Shown here in pieces: positions 45,390 through 54,353 of a DNA stretch of 64,000 nucleotides. The stretch covers positions 62,001 through 126,000 of the forward strand of contig NZ_JAQSWB010000007.1 of assembly GCF_029266855.1 (NCBI RefSeq), read 5' to 3'. The notes below the pieces were generated by a model. The model did not search any database. It worked only from the letters and a program-made list of their open reading frames with translations, and was not told the DNA's origin. The stretch's first letter is position 1; the number at the start of each line of letters is the position of its first letter. Position numbers and translations under genes: made by a program. The DNA is from Fluviicola sp. Its GTDB lineage: Bacteria; Bacteroidota; Bacteroidia; Flavobacteriales_D; Crocinitomicaceae.

Positions 45390-46151
45390 CTACAAATTCG
45401 TTCCCCCGGAAACCTCAATTCGCTGACCGTTAATCCAGCGCGATTCATCCGTACAAAGAAACGCAACTACGTCGCCAATATCATCCGGTAAACCAACCCG
45501 ACCCAAAGGCGTTCCATCAGCAATCATTTTATTGAAATCTGCATTATCCCTTACTGCTCCACCTCCAAAATCGGTTTCAATGGCGCCAGGTGCAACACAA
45601 TTCACGCGGATCTTACGAGCCCCCAGTTCACTTGCCTGGTATCTTGTGTATTGTTCGATTGCTGCTTTTAACGACCCGTAAACTGCATAGCCCGGTGCGG
45701 TAAATCGCGCCAAACCACTTGAGATATTTATGATCCCGCCACCATCATTCATGATTGGAAGTACTTCCTGAGTAAGGAATACCGGAGCTTTAAAGTGAAT
45801 ATCGGAAAGCGATTCAAAAACGGATAATTCGGTCGCTCCAACCGGAGTCATTAATCCTATTCCTGCATTGTTTATCAGAAAATCCAGTTTGTCCGAACCA
45901 AACTTATCTGCAATTGCGGTCCGTAAATCTGCTCCGAACTGTTTGAAAGTATCCGCTTTACTCACATCCAGCTGAAGAGCCAATACATCAACTCCTTTTG
46001 CCTGAACTTCGGCAACTACTTTATCTGCCTCTGTCTTATTCGTGTGGTAAGTAATAATAACATTGATCCCTTTGTCTGCTAATTTGTTTGCCATGCTTCT
46101 TCCAAGACCACGGCTTCCTCCTGTTACGAGTGCTAATTTGTTTGTTTTCAT
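45390..46151 (-). CDS. SDR-family NAD(P)-dependent oxidoreductase
   Basis: Classical short-chain dehydrogenase/reductase of 253 residues. The Rossmann motif TGGSRGLG is at about 10-17, NNAG near residue 96, and the active-site Ser, Tyr and Lys in NISSG and YAVYGSLKAA; the C-terminal RWINGQRIEVSGG is standard. Substrate unknown. The upstream AraC-type regulator on the same strand probably controls it, a common pairing in Bacteroidota. Confidence 0.92.
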   Translation of the reverse strand: MKTNKLALVTGGSRGLGRSMANKLADKGINVIITYHTNKTEADKVVAEVQAKGVDVLALQLDVSKADTFKQFGADLRTAIADKFGSDKLDFLINNAGIGLMTPVGATELSVFESLSDIHFKAPVFLTQEVLPIMNDGGGIINISSGLARFTAPGYAVYGSLKAAIEQYTRYQASELGARKIRVNCVAPGAIETDFGGGAVRDNADFNKMIADGTPLGRVGLPDDIGDVVAFLCTDESRWINGQRIEVSGGTNL

Positions 46152-46238
46152 GTGATTTAATTTGATGGAACAAAGGTACCTGCTGAAAGTGCAGTTGCGT
46201 TTGCGCGAAGCAATCCAACTGTTGCGAAAATCAAAGAA

Positions 46239-46329
46239 TAATTATCAATTATAAATAACAAAATTATTGAGGGGATATCAGATGTAAAAAGAATCCCCTT
46301 GATAATTGATAATTAGACCATTTATAATT
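46239..46329 (-). repeat. Co-varying hairpin element A, after the AraC gene
   Basis: The left core TAATTATCAATTA (46239-46251) overlaps an outer arm AATTATAAAT (46247-46256) that pairs perfectly with ATTTATAATT (46320-46329), 3 bp from the AraC stop codon. Inside, AATTATTGAGGGGAT pairs imperfectly with ATCCCCTTGATAATT. Its sister is element B at 47287-47378. Confidence 0.75.
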
Positions 46330-46332
46330 CAG

Positions 46333-47250
46333 TTACGATCTGAAGGAATTTGGAGTCAATTGAGTATGTTTCCGGAAGAAATTAGAGAAATGAGCCACTT
46401 CCTCGAATCCCAGGCAATAAGCAATTTCAGAAACCGTCCAGTTGGTTTGTTTCAATAAGATCTTAGCTTCCTGAGTAATTCGGTTTCCGATAACTTCTGT
46501 TGTGGTTCTGCCGGTATTTTCTTTCAGGACTTTATTGAGATGATTCACATGAACCGATAAGCGGTCCGCATAATCTTTTGCCGTTCGCAAACCAATACGC
46601 TGACGATTGGATTCAATAGGAAATTGTCTTTCCAATAGCTCCACAAACATCGAACTTACCCGCTCGGAAGCAGAATGTTTTGGATACAATACAGAAGCCG
46701 GCTGTAATTTTTGTCCGAGGTGGATCAGTTCCATCACGTAATTGCGAATCAAGTCATATTTATAAGTGTAATCCGATGACAGCTCTTTCTTCATTTTAGA
46801 AAACAATGTTCTCAAATACTGGTATTCATTCTCCCTTAATTCAAAAACAGGGATACTTCCCGGGCTGAAGATCGGCAATTCATCCAGGATAAATCCGGTA
46901 TTGGATCGTGTAATAAAATCCGGGCTGAATACACAAAACACAGCACTGTGATCCTCATTTTCAGAAGTGTAGTTATAAGGGACTTTGGGTGTAGCGAAAA
47001 GCAAAGCATACTTCTCAATATCAATGACTTTATCTGCATACTCGGCTTTACTTTTCCCTTTGATAAGGCTAATTTTGTAATACAAACGCCGGTTATAAGG
47101 CATTTTCCCTTTTTGCCCCTTGTATTGCGCAAGCAACTCGTCGGTATCAAAGACATTAAAATGACCCAGTTCTTTGCCAATTTCTTCCGGAACTAAAGAA
47201 GATCCGTTACAGATTGACCGATAAAACTCTTCTAAGGTGAGAAAATCCAT
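46333..47250 (-). CDS. AraC-family transcriptional regulator
   Basis: A 305-residue regulator with an N-terminal cupin-like sensor half and a C-terminal pair of helix-turn-helix units (residues about 205-305): RLSVHVNHLNKVLKENTGRT, then WTVSEIAYCLGFEEVAHFSNFFRKHTQLTPNSFR, the classical AraC signature. Effector unknown. It lies 181 bp upstream of the SDR gene in the same direction, with hairpin element A between them, so it either shares a transcript or controls the SDR promoter. Confidence 0.92.
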   Translation of the reverse strand: MDFLTLEEFYRSICNGSSLVPEEIGKELGHFNVFDTDELLAQYKGQKGKMPYNRRLYYKISLIKGKSKAEYADKVIDIEKYALLFATPKVPYNYTSENEDHSAVFCVFSPDFITRSNTGFILDELPIFSPGSIPVFELRENEYQYLRTLFSKMKKELSSDYTYKYDLIRNYVMELIHLGQKLQPASVLYPKHSASERVSSMFVELLERQFPIESNRQRIGLRTAKDYADRLSVHVNHLNKVLKENTGRTTTEVIGNRITQEAKILLKQTNWTVSEIAYCLGFEEVAHFSNFFRKHTQLTPNSFRS

Positions 47251-47286
47251 GTATTACTGAATTGCAAAAATCAAATATACAGAGAT

Positions 47287-47378
47287 TAATTATCAATTAG
47301 CAATGCCAAATTATCAAGAGGATTTTGCTTCCCTAATAGAATCCCTCTTGATAATTGATAATTAAACCATTGCTAATT
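47287..47378 (-). repeat. Co-varying hairpin element B, overlapping the DUF885 stop
   Basis: Same left core TAATTATCAATTA (47287-47299). The outer arm AATTAGCAATG (47295-47305) pairs perfectly with CATTGCTAATT (47368-47378), which includes the stop codon of the DUF885 gene. An inner AATTATCAAGAGGAT / ATCCCTCTTGATAATT stem is nearly complete. Confidence 0.75.
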
Positions 47379-49118
47379 TTTACTCAGCATCAATTCCCGG
47401 ATATCTCTCACCGGAGCACTTCCGTAACTCAGGAATTTCTCGTGGAATGTTTTCAGGCTGAAATTTTTCCCTTGTTTCTTCATTAACTCCTTCCGCAGGC
47501 TGCATATTTCGGTAAAGCCCGTATAATAGCTACATAACTGCACCTGGGTCAATGTTGCTCTTTTCCACTTTCCTTCGGCTTCAGCCTGTTGCTGGTAGGC
47601 CTCATTCACGAGTAAATTCATTGCTTGCTCTTTGCTGAAACCAAGATTATGAACCGAATAGTCCAAAATGGTATTGCACGTGGTTCTTAGGTTCCACTTA
47701 TAGTACATCAACCACATTTCCGGACTGTTTTTATAACCATTTTCCAGCATCATCAGTTCGGTGTAAACAGCCCAGCCTTCTACCATTGCACCATTTCCAA
47801 AAATGGATTTAATGATACTCGGTGAATTATTGCTGTAAACCAATTGTGTGTAATGTCCGGGAACTGCCTCGTGAATATTCAGGATTTGCAATACATAATC
47901 ATTGTACTCCCGCAAATAACTCTCAGATCTTTCGGTTGGCCAACCATTTAAACTTCCCACATTGTAATACGTGTTTCCCCCTTTATCGTAAGGACCAGGA
48001 GCAGAAATAGATGCACCAGCAACTCCTGCCATGTAATCCGGTTCGCGACGAACAACCAGTGGTTTTTTCGGATCCAGGTAGATCAGATTCTTTTGCTTTA
48101 CAAATTTTTCCAGTTCCGGAATTTGCTTTTCAATATCCTTCTGGAAATTATCCGGCTGTGTATGCTGCAATGAAATCTGATCGATCAGTTGTTTCACTAA
48201 CTCGTATTCATTTTCGGGCATTGCTTTGCTTCCCATGTGTTTATTCCAAATCTGGCGGGAAATCTTCACCATTTTTTGATGTAATTCCTTTTTGTGGATC
48301 AATGCGCTTTGGTAAATCTCTTTTGCAGAATTGTCCGACTGAATATCAAATCCGAACTTTTTTGCGTAAAGCTTACTTCCGATTCTAAAACTTCGGGGAT
48401 TCGGGTTTGGAAGTTTCTCCAGCCAGGAAGCATACTCTTCAATAGCATTTTGAGCAGCTTTGCTTCTTGCCAACAAAACATTTTTTTCTTTCGTACTCAA
48501 TGTGCTTTTTTCCAGGCTAGCAGGTAAGTCAGCGGTGAAGACAGATAATCCTCCCCTGTTTTGCTCAATAGCCAATTGTGTATGTTCCTTCGTTGGATTT
48601 TTAATATTTGCTTTTGCAGCTTTGTAATAAGCCGGGACATTTTTTAAACGGATAGAGAAGTTTCTCAACCGTTCATCCAAGGGCGCATAATTATTTGCCA
48701 GCATTTCAGCAAAACCACCGCATATGTTATAATTAGACGGATTCCATTCACCCGATTTGAAAAAGGCCAATTCCCAGGCCGAAGCATCCAGGTAGTTTTT
48801 GATCAATTTATAATCTATTTGATTTGCATCCGCCAGTTCCTCCGATTCAAATTGATTCAGTTGGTCCAGTTCTTTTTGAATGAATTCACGCTCCTTACTT
48901 TGGCGTTCTTTATCAGGTACAACCAAAACAGAATCATATTTGTGATAGCCACTTCCGCTCGCCCATCCCGGGTTCATTTCCCATAAACGAAGTACGAATG
49001 CTTCTTTGTATTTATCAAACTCTGCATCCGCGTTCACATTACTTTTCGGACAAGCAGTCAGAAGTCCAAGGATTGCAAATAAGAATGCACCATAAACATA
49101 AACGATCCGTTTTTTCAT
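47373..49118 (-). CDS. DUF885-family putative metallopeptidase lipoprotein
   Basis: A 581-residue lipoprotein with signal ending GLLTAC (Cys23) and a DUF885 domain over most of its length. The metal-binding-like motif HEAVPGH near residue 413 and the downstream GWAVYTELMMLENGY fit this family, thought to be zinc peptidases with an HExxxH-like site. The N-terminal part (FVLRLWEMNPGWASGSGYHKYD) is also typical. Expected in the periplasm or at the outer membrane. Its stop codon is embedded in hairpin element B. Confidence 0.88.
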   Translation of the reverse strand: MKKRIVYVYGAFLFAILGLLTACPKSNVNADAEFDKYKEAFVLRLWEMNPGWASGSGYHKYDSVLVVPDKERQSKEREFIQKELDQLNQFESEELADANQIDYKLIKNYLDASAWELAFFKSGEWNPSNYNICGGFAEMLANNYAPLDERLRNFSIRLKNVPAYYKAAKANIKNPTKEHTQLAIEQNRGGLSVFTADLPASLEKSTLSTKEKNVLLARSKAAQNAIEEYASWLEKLPNPNPRSFRIGSKLYAKKFGFDIQSDNSAKEIYQSALIHKKELHQKMVKISRQIWNKHMGSKAMPENEYELVKQLIDQISLQHTQPDNFQKDIEKQIPELEKFVKQKNLIYLDPKKPLVVRREPDYMAGVAGASISAPGPYDKGGNTYYNVGSLNGWPTERSESYLREYNDYVLQILNIHEAVPGHYTQLVYSNNSPSIIKSIFGNGAMVEGWAVYTELMMLENGYKNSPEMWLMYYKWNLRTTCNTILDYSVHNLGFSKEQAMNLLVNEAYQQQAEAEGKWKRATLTQVQLCSYYTGFTEICSLRKELMKKQGKNFSLKTFHEKFLSYGSAPVRDIRELMLSKN

Positions 49119-49154
49119 CTTGATATTTTACACCAAGGTAATGATTTTTAGACA

Positions 49155-49262
49155 TCTCCCGCAGAGGAATACGGATTCACCTACGGTGAACACAGATGAA
49201 CCATCATTGGGTAATCTTGGAAAACACATCTTCTACGTTCTTCTGTGCCCGTCTGTGGGAGA
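49155..49262. repeat. 108-bp gene-less inverted-repeat element
   Basis: TCTCCCGCAGA (49155-49165) and TCTGTGGGAGA (49252-49262) are inverted copies with one mismatch. Inside are TTCACC/GGTGAA and CACAGATG motifs. It lies in the gap between the DUF885 and the J-domain genes and resembles the arms at 29145 and around the GxxExxY gene. Confidence 0.55.
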
Positions 49263-49289
49263 AAAGAACGTTACCAAATTTATTAAGAA

Positions 49290-49739
49290 CTAAGCCTCAA
49301 CCGCTCCTTTGCTTGCCATGCGATAGGTATGAGCAGAAAAGATGTGTCTTCTTGCAAAACGCTCGGGAGTTGCTGATTGTGTCAGTTTTTTATAAATGTT
49401 ATTCGGAACACCAAAATATTCAAATACCTGTCCGTTCAGGAAAGTCACTTTCAAGGTCAATCCTTTGTAATGGAAATCTGCAATCATGGAAGTGTTGATC
49501 GTATCGAGGTATTCTTCCATGTTCTGCTCCAGGGTCTCCGGTGCAATACTTACCAGGAAATGATAAGCGTCAATAATTTCCAGACTGCGTTTTTCCGCTT
49601 CTGATTTCAAAGGATCTTCTTCCTGGAATTTATCCGGATGCCACTCTTTTACCAATTTGCGGTAAGTTGTTTTTAACTGAGCCAGGCTAATTTCCTCTTC
49701 TACTTGGAAAAGTTTTTTGTATGATGCAATACGTTTCAT
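49290..49739 (-). CDS. J-domain protein with C-terminal KTSC domain
   Basis: A 149-residue protein joining a DnaJ-type J domain (residues 5-65; HPD at 34-36 in KEWHPDKFQEE) to a KTSC domain (about 80-145; TSMIADFHYKGLTLKVTFLNGQVFEYFGVP...ATPERFARRHI). The HPD motif is what stimulates the ATPase of Hsp70, so it probably recruits DnaK; KTSC domains occur near RNA-related enzymes and have no settled function. Short gene standing alone; part of the upstream gap belongs to the GGATTTTAAGA repeat family. Confidence 0.9.
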   Translation of the reverse strand: MKRIASYKKLFQVEEEISLAQLKTTYRKLVKEWHPDKFQEEDPLKSEAEKRSLEIIDAYHFLVSIAPETLEQNMEEYLDTINTSMIADFHYKGLTLKVTFLNGQVFEYFGVPNNIYKKLTQSATPERFARRHIFSAHTYRMASKGAVEA

Positions 49740-49744
49740 GCTTC

Positions 49745-49790
49745 TTTTTATAGATTTTAAGACTATAGGACTTCAGTATGTTAGGACTGA
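49745..49790. repeat. GGATTTTAAGA-type intergenic repeat
   Basis: GATTTTAAGACTATAGGACTTCAG followed by TTAGGACTGAAAT matches the arms seen at 26150 and 62907; imperfect self-complementarity. Confidence 0.5.
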
Positions 49791-49870
49791 AATTCCGGTC
49801 TGTTATTTTGATTTGAACTCAATTTTGCTTGAATCAAACCTGAATTGTTTTATTGTTTTATGAGATGGAA

Positions 49871-51013
49871 TTAGATTGAATTCAGGTCGAGGCCTTCTGT
49901 TTCTTCAAACGGAACCTGTTTTCCCATTTTCTTTTGAATAATTTTAAAATGATGTTCGTCTTCCGGAGTAACAAATGTGAGTGCTTCTCCTGTTGACTCA
50001 GCTCTTCCCGTACGACCTATGCGATGAACATAATCTTTTGGAGAACGGGGTAATTCGTAATTGATCACGAAGGGTAAAAATTCAATATCGATTCCACGAG
50101 AGATCAAATCTGTAGCAACCAATACTTTCAGGTGTCCGGCTTTAAAATTCCGAAGGACTTTATTTCGGGCATCCTGACTTTTCTTGCTGTGAATTGCCTG
50201 TGCGTCGATGTTGTTTTTACGCAATTTTTCCACTACCTGATCGGCTTTAAAAGTCGAACTTGTAAAGACCAAAACTTGTTTCATTTTGCGGGAACGAATC
50301 AAATAACGCAGCAAAGGCCCTTTTCGTTCATCTGAAACACGGAAAGCTGTTTGTTGAATTAAGTCAACAGAATCTTCCTCGTTTTCAATCTTGAGTACGA
50401 TCGGATCATGCAATAAAATCTGTTTTATCTCCGAAACTTTGTCGTTCAGGGTTGCTGAGAATAATAAGTTCTGACGTTTCTTTGGCAACAAACTGATAAT
50501 CTGCTGCATTTCCTCCTGGAAACCCAAATTCAATAATTTGTCCGCTTCATCTAAAACAACTGACCTCACAGAACTTAAGTGAACAGCATTTGATGCCGCC
50601 AATTCGATCAAACGACCAGGAGTTGCAATCAAAACAGAAACACCCATCATGGCTTTCATTTGCGGATTGATGGAAACACCACCGTAAACAGCTTTGATTT
50701 TCAAGGGCTCCGGATATGAGCGTGCAAATAGCTTGAACACTTCCTCCACCTGGATAGCCAGTTCGCGAGTCGGAACCAGGATCAATGATTGAATGTGCCT
50801 GTTCTTTCCTTTTTCAGCTTTGGAAAGCTGTGTTAAAATGGGAAGTACATAACTGGCCGTCTTTCCCGAACCAGTAGGCGCAATTCCCAACACATCTTTT
50901 CCAGTCAGAATTGCCGGAACGGCCAAATCCTGAATAGGAGTAGGCTTCTCGTAATTCATTTCGGTCAAAGCTTGAAGTAAAAAAGGCGATAAGCCGAAAG
51001 AAGAAAAAGACAT
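49871..51013 (-). CDS. DEAD-box RNA helicase, RhlE-like
   Basis: ATP-dependent RNA helicase of 380 residues. All core motifs are visible: Q motif GLSPFLLQALTEMNYEKPTPIQ, motif I APTGSGKT, Ia PTRELAIQ, II DEAD, III SAT, and HRIGRTGR (motif VI) near the C-terminus. It has almost no tail after the core, unlike most RhlE proteins, so the minimal core is likely the whole protein. Probably acts in ribosome assembly or RNA turnover. A TATCTTTG -7 element precedes it. Confidence 0.93.
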   Translation of the reverse strand: MSFSSFGLSPFLLQALTEMNYEKPTPIQDLAVPAILTGKDVLGIAPTGSGKTASYVLPILTQLSKAEKGKNRHIQSLILVPTRELAIQVEEVFKLFARSYPEPLKIKAVYGGVSINPQMKAMMGVSVLIATPGRLIELAASNAVHLSSVRSVVLDEADKLLNLGFQEEMQQIISLLPKKRQNLLFSATLNDKVSEIKQILLHDPIVLKIENEEDSVDLIQQTAFRVSDERKGPLLRYLIRSRKMKQVLVFTSSTFKADQVVEKLRKNNIDAQAIHSKKSQDARNKVLRNFKAGHLKVLVATDLISRGIDIEFLPFVINYELPRSPKDYVHRIGRTGRAESTGEALTFVTPEDEHHFKIIQKKMGKQVPFEETEGLDLNSI

Positions 51014-51032
51014 CCAGATTTATTTGAGGGTG

Positions 51033-51040
51033 CAAAGATA
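51033..51040 (-). promoter_or_regulatory. DEAD-box helicase gene -7 element
   Basis: TATCTTTG on the minus strand fits TAnnTTTG 20 bp before the ATG; no clear -33 box. Confidence 0.5.
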
Positions 51041-51044
51041 GGGA

Positions 51045-51110
51045 AATTAGATGTTAAGATGCTAAGACTTCAGGATTTAAGATTTAAGGGTGTCAGGATG
51101 TTAAGCTATT
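51045..51110. repeat. GGATTTTAAGA-type intergenic repeat
   Basis: Runs of TTAAGATGCTAAGACTTCAGGATTTAAGATTTAAGG match the dispersed family. The rest of the gap up to 51296 has no gene. Confidence 0.5.
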
Positions 51111-51296
51111 AGCACAGTAATTTCAGTTCAAGTCACGATTGAAATACAGGATTATTTAGCATCTGTAATACAGAATAAACAATTGTAAATCAGCACTTAA
51201 AAACACTTAGTTATTTAGATGCTAAAAGCCAGTAAATTCAAGGGCTGTTCGCAATATCGCGAACTTGCAACCAGAAGGGAAATTTGTTCCTGAAAA

Positions 51297-52334
51297 TCAA
51301 GGTCCCCACAATGTACTAAGCGGTACTTGGTTCAGTTTTAATGTCAACACAAATCCATGTCTTGAAATGTATGGATTCTCATAAGCAGTAAGCGGATAAC
51401 TGTAACGGTAATGCAGGTAAATGAAATTATTGAATGAGACTCCCACTTTCCCTCCTATCCGGAAATCATTCTTATCGTTGTGTTCTACGAAAATGTGAAA
51501 ATCCGGAGAAGTTTCCTGAACGTTGATCCCCAAATCAATTCGCTGTCCCAAGGCCGAAATGCGATTATAGAACAGACCTGTTATTGTAGCGTCAACTGTA
51601 TAATTGATCCTTCTTTTACCTATAAAAGGCCGAAAGGATTCTGAAATAAAGTTCGCGCCGATTCCCACACTATGCGCTTTCAGATAGGAATATTCTACAT
51701 GAACGCCATAACCGGTCCAATTGCTTAGTGTATATTCTTTGATATAATGTCCGCCATTCGGATGTGGAAAGCGGCAATCACACGTCAATACTTCCGGGCT
51801 TTCGATCCATCTTCCGCCTAAACGATCTTCCCATTTCCGCACTTCTTTCTGAAAATGCCTTCTGTGAGAAATATCTTCCCGCAAGTAATTCCAGTAAGCA
51901 CAATAACCACAGCCTTCCTTATCAAAAGGAATACCAAGTAATTGAAAAGTGGGAATATCTGCAATGATTTCCTGCATGGCGGTGTAAGCAATATCTGCAA
52001 CGGTATAATTCCCTCCAAAATTTGGAACCGGTACAAGCGTTTGGGTGGTATCATCCAACTTATCGATCAGGAACGGAATAATTGACTTTTTCTGTTGTAC
52101 TATCCTCCAGAAAATCCGGTCGCCGCAACCAGGTTTCTTATCACTCAGGATTGAATCCTCACAGATATACGGCACATTAGCAACAAATTTCAAACTATCT
52201 GCCAATACTTTCAATTCCGTAGTTTCGAGTCTTTTCTGAGTTGCTGCATTGAAGGAAACAAATAATATCCCTAAAAGAAAAATATATCTCAAAAAGCTAT
52301 TTATCTGTTTTCTATTTAGGTTAGCCGGCATCAT
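51297..52334 (-). CDS. Exported protein with beta-barrel-like C-terminal half
   Basis: A 345-residue protein from the ATG at 52332-52334 with an N-terminal hydrophobic segment (about residues 16-32, RYIFLLGILFVSFNAAT) acting as signal. Residues 45-190 contain several cysteines (CEDSILSDKKPGCGDRI, GCGYCAYW, CDCRFPH) and the C-terminal half has strands like GYGVHVEYSYLKAHSVGIG, FYNRISALGQRIDLGINV, GGKVGVSFNNFIYLHYRYSY, as in outer-membrane barrels. No family recognised. Overlaps the HAD gene stop region; probably co-transcribed. Confidence 0.72.
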   Translation of the reverse strand: MMPANLNRKQINSFLRYIFLLGILFVSFNAATQKRLETTELKVLADSLKFVANVPYICEDSILSDKKPGCGDRIFWRIVQQKKSIIPFLIDKLDDTTQTLVPVPNFGGNYTVADIAYTAMQEIIADIPTFQLLGIPFDKEGCGYCAYWNYLREDISHRRHFQKEVRKWEDRLGGRWIESPEVLTCDCRFPHPNGGHYIKEYTLSNWTGYGVHVEYSYLKAHSVGIGANFISESFRPFIGKRRINYTVDATITGLFYNRISALGQRIDLGINVQETSPDFHIFVEHNDKNDFRIGGKVGVSFNNFIYLHYRYSYPLTAYENPYISRHGFVLTLKLNQVPLSTLWGP

Positions 52335-52341
52335 TCCAGGT

Positions 52342-53058
52342 TTAATTAGCCACAATCGGCAATAAATTCACTACTTCCGGAATCTCTGAAAGTTCCCGGA
52401 TCCGGGGAACGTTGCGTTCTTTTTTGAAACGGTGTTCCGGATCGAAATGAATGGCTGTCCAGCCTGCGTTCAGTGCCCCAATAATATCTGCTTTGAAATC
52501 ATCTCCGATCATGATTGCGTGTTCTGTCTTACAGTTCGTTAAACGTTGAGCTTCCCGGAAAATCTCCCGATGCGGTTTGGTGAATCCAATCTCTTCAGAA
52601 CACAAAACTGTATTAAAAAAACCGCTGATTCCGCTTTTCTCCAATTTAATGTGCTGTACCTCTTTGAAACCATTCGTGATAATATGTAGCGAGTAATCCT
52701 GTGCTCTCAACGATTCCAGCATCTCCATTGCTCCTGGAAAAAGTACCGTTTGCTGCGGTGAAAGATCAATATATCCGTCACTCATTTGCTGAGCAAGCTC
52801 ATTGTCATGAATTCCATGATGTGCCAGGGTCTTTCGAAAGCGATTGTCGCGTAATTCTTCTTTGGTCAACTTTCCATTTCCATATTGCTGCCACAGATCA
52901 GCATTGATGCGAATATAGGTGTGATGAAAATGCATAAAATGCTCAATCGTTTCACCCAATTTCAAATGATCGTATAGATGCTGTAATGCAAAACGTGAAT
53001 TCGTTTCAAAATCCCAGAGTGTCCTGTCGAGGTCAAAAAACAGCTGACGAACTTTCAT
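52342..53058 (-). CDS. HAD-family hydrolase, YjjG-like nucleotidase
   Basis: Haloacid-dehalogenase-fold phosphatase of 238 residues, similar to YjjG pyrimidine 5'-nucleotidase. Motif I FFDLDRTLWDF (DxDxT) is at about residues 6-16, motif II is in HIITNGFKEVQ, Lys of motif III in EIGFTKPHREIF and motif IV GDDFKADIIGALNAGW. The ATG at 53058 overlaps the previous stop (TAATG) and is preferred over an upstream TTG 19 codons earlier. Forms a chain with the small membrane-protein gene and upp; a role in nucleotide metabolism fits. Confidence 0.9.
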   Translation of the reverse strand: MKVRQLFFDLDRTLWDFETNSRFALQHLYDHLKLGETIEHFMHFHHTYIRINADLWQQYGNGKLTKEELRDNRFRKTLAHHGIHDNELAQQMSDGYIDLSPQQTVLFPGAMEMLESLRAQDYSLHIITNGFKEVQHIKLEKSGISGFFNTVLCSEEIGFTKPHREIFREAQRLTNCKTEHAIMIGDDFKADIIGALNAGWTAIHFDPEHRFKKERNVPRIRELSEIPEVVNLLPIVAN

Positions 53059-53528
53059 TAAAAGAAATTGTATATGATGTAGGAAAGTCCGGTTGTAATA
53101 GCTCCGTTGATACAAATTCCAAGCAAAATAAGTGGAAATGTGCGTTTTTCTTTTCCGTAAAACTTAGCCGTAACGATGGAACCAACCGGAACAGATAAAA
53201 AGAGTGGTGCATAAAATGCGATCCCGTAAATTCCCAAGCGACGTTTCAGCCTTACAATCAATTTGTTGAAACGGGTGAATTTGGGCTTATACTTTAATGG
53301 AGTTCCGTTTGTAATGGATGCATGTAATAAAGCCTTCCGTTTATTATGTGCACGGATCATGAAAAATTCACTTGAGAAATAGAAAATGAATGCCGCCACG
53401 AATGCCCCGGAAATACAGGAGAGATAGGTTTCTAAAAAATTCAAGTGCATTGCAGGTCCGCCGAAGGGAGCAAACATGAACTTGATCATCGACAGGGTAA
53501 AAAGTGTAAAATAAAAGTGCCACGGCAT
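53058..53528 (-). CDS. Small multi-helix membrane protein
   Basis: A 156-residue inner-membrane protein with about four helices (residues 5-20, 30-52, 95-118, 128-152). FAPFGGPAMHLNFLETYLS and YGIAFYAPLFLSVPVGSIVTAKFYG resemble the putative small multidrug export family, but the match is from memory and weak, so I leave function open. Its stop overlaps the HAD gene start; upp lies 12 bp upstream. Confidence 0.72.
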   Translation of the reverse strand: MPWHFYFTLFTLSMIKFMFAPFGGPAMHLNFLETYLSCISGAFVAAFIFYFSSEFFMIRAHNKRKALLHASITNGTPLKYKPKFTRFNKLIVRLKRRLGIYGIAFYAPLFLSVPVGSIVTAKFYGKEKRTFPLILLGICINGAITTGLSYIIYNFF

Positions 53529-53540
53529 AATTTCAAGATA

Positions 53541-54188
53541 TTAACATTTTACACCATAAGCCAAATCACCTGCATCACCCAAGCCGGGAACGATGTAAGA
53601 CTGAGCAGTTAATTCCTTATCAATTGCTCCGACCCAAATACTGATCGAATCCGGAAGATGTTTTTTGACGAATTCAATAGCCTCCGGTGCTGCAATTGCG
53701 GCCACAATATGAATTCTTGCAGGTTTCCCCTGTTTCAGCAAAGCCTTGTACACCATTACCATGGAACTTCCTGTAGCCAGCATCGGATCAGAAATGATCA
53801 GGGTTTTTCCATCTATTGAAGGAGCCGCCAAATATTCTACATGAATATCGAAATCTTCGGCAGTTGTGTGTTTTCTGTAAGCAGAAACAAAAGCACTTTC
53901 GGCGCGGTCAAAATAATTCAACAAACCTTGGTGCATCGGTAATCCTGCTCTCAAAATGGTTGCCAAAACCGGTTGTTGTTTCAAGGTTGAAACCTCAGCT
54001 TCTCCAAGTGGAGTTGTCACCAATTCTGTCTGGTAATCCAATTGCTTGCTTAATTCATAAGCCAATACTTCGGCTACGCGTTCTAAATTACGTCTGAAAC
54101 GCATGGGATCAGTTTGAATTGTACAATCCCTCAACTCTCCTAAAAAAGTATTGAAGATGGATGCTGACTGACCTAAATTGTAAACCAT
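53541..54188 (-). CDS. upp: Uracil phosphoribosyltransferase
   Basis: Salvage enzyme making UMP from uracil and PRPP. The 215-residue protein has RNLERVAEVLAYELSKQLDYQTELVTTPLG, the PRPP-binding loop DPMLATGSSM and the uracil-binding C-terminal YIVPGLGDAGDLAYG. Family-standard. First gene of a short minus-strand cluster (small membrane protein, HAD nucleotidase, exported protein); the HAD enzyme could act on related nucleotides. Confidence 0.95.
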   Translation of the reverse strand: MVYNLGQSASIFNTFLGELRDCTIQTDPMRFRRNLERVAEVLAYELSKQLDYQTELVTTPLGEAEVSTLKQQPVLATILRAGLPMHQGLLNYFDRAESAFVSAYRKHTTAEDFDIHVEYLAAPSIDGKTLIISDPMLATGSSMVMVYKALLKQGKPARIHIVAAIAAPEAIEFVKKHLPDSISIWVGAIDKELTAQSYIVPGLGDAGDLAYGVKC

Positions 54189-54341
54189 AGTATTGAATAT
54201 TGCAGGTGAATTTTGTGCTTTTTAGTAAGTCATTTTGACTCTTCACAAAATAAAGGAATAAAAGCAAACAATTGAAATAAAAATGTGTTTTGTTAATGAA
54301 TTTTAGCACTTAAAAATAAGTCATATCCCAATCCTTAGATG

Positions 54342-54349
54342 TAATTTTG
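54342..54349 (+). promoter_or_regulatory. ABC exporter gene -7 element
   Basis: TAATTTTG matches TAnnTTTG only 4 bp ahead of the ATG at 54354, suggesting a nearly leaderless mRNA if used. Confidence 0.5.
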
Positions 54350-54353
54350 CAGC

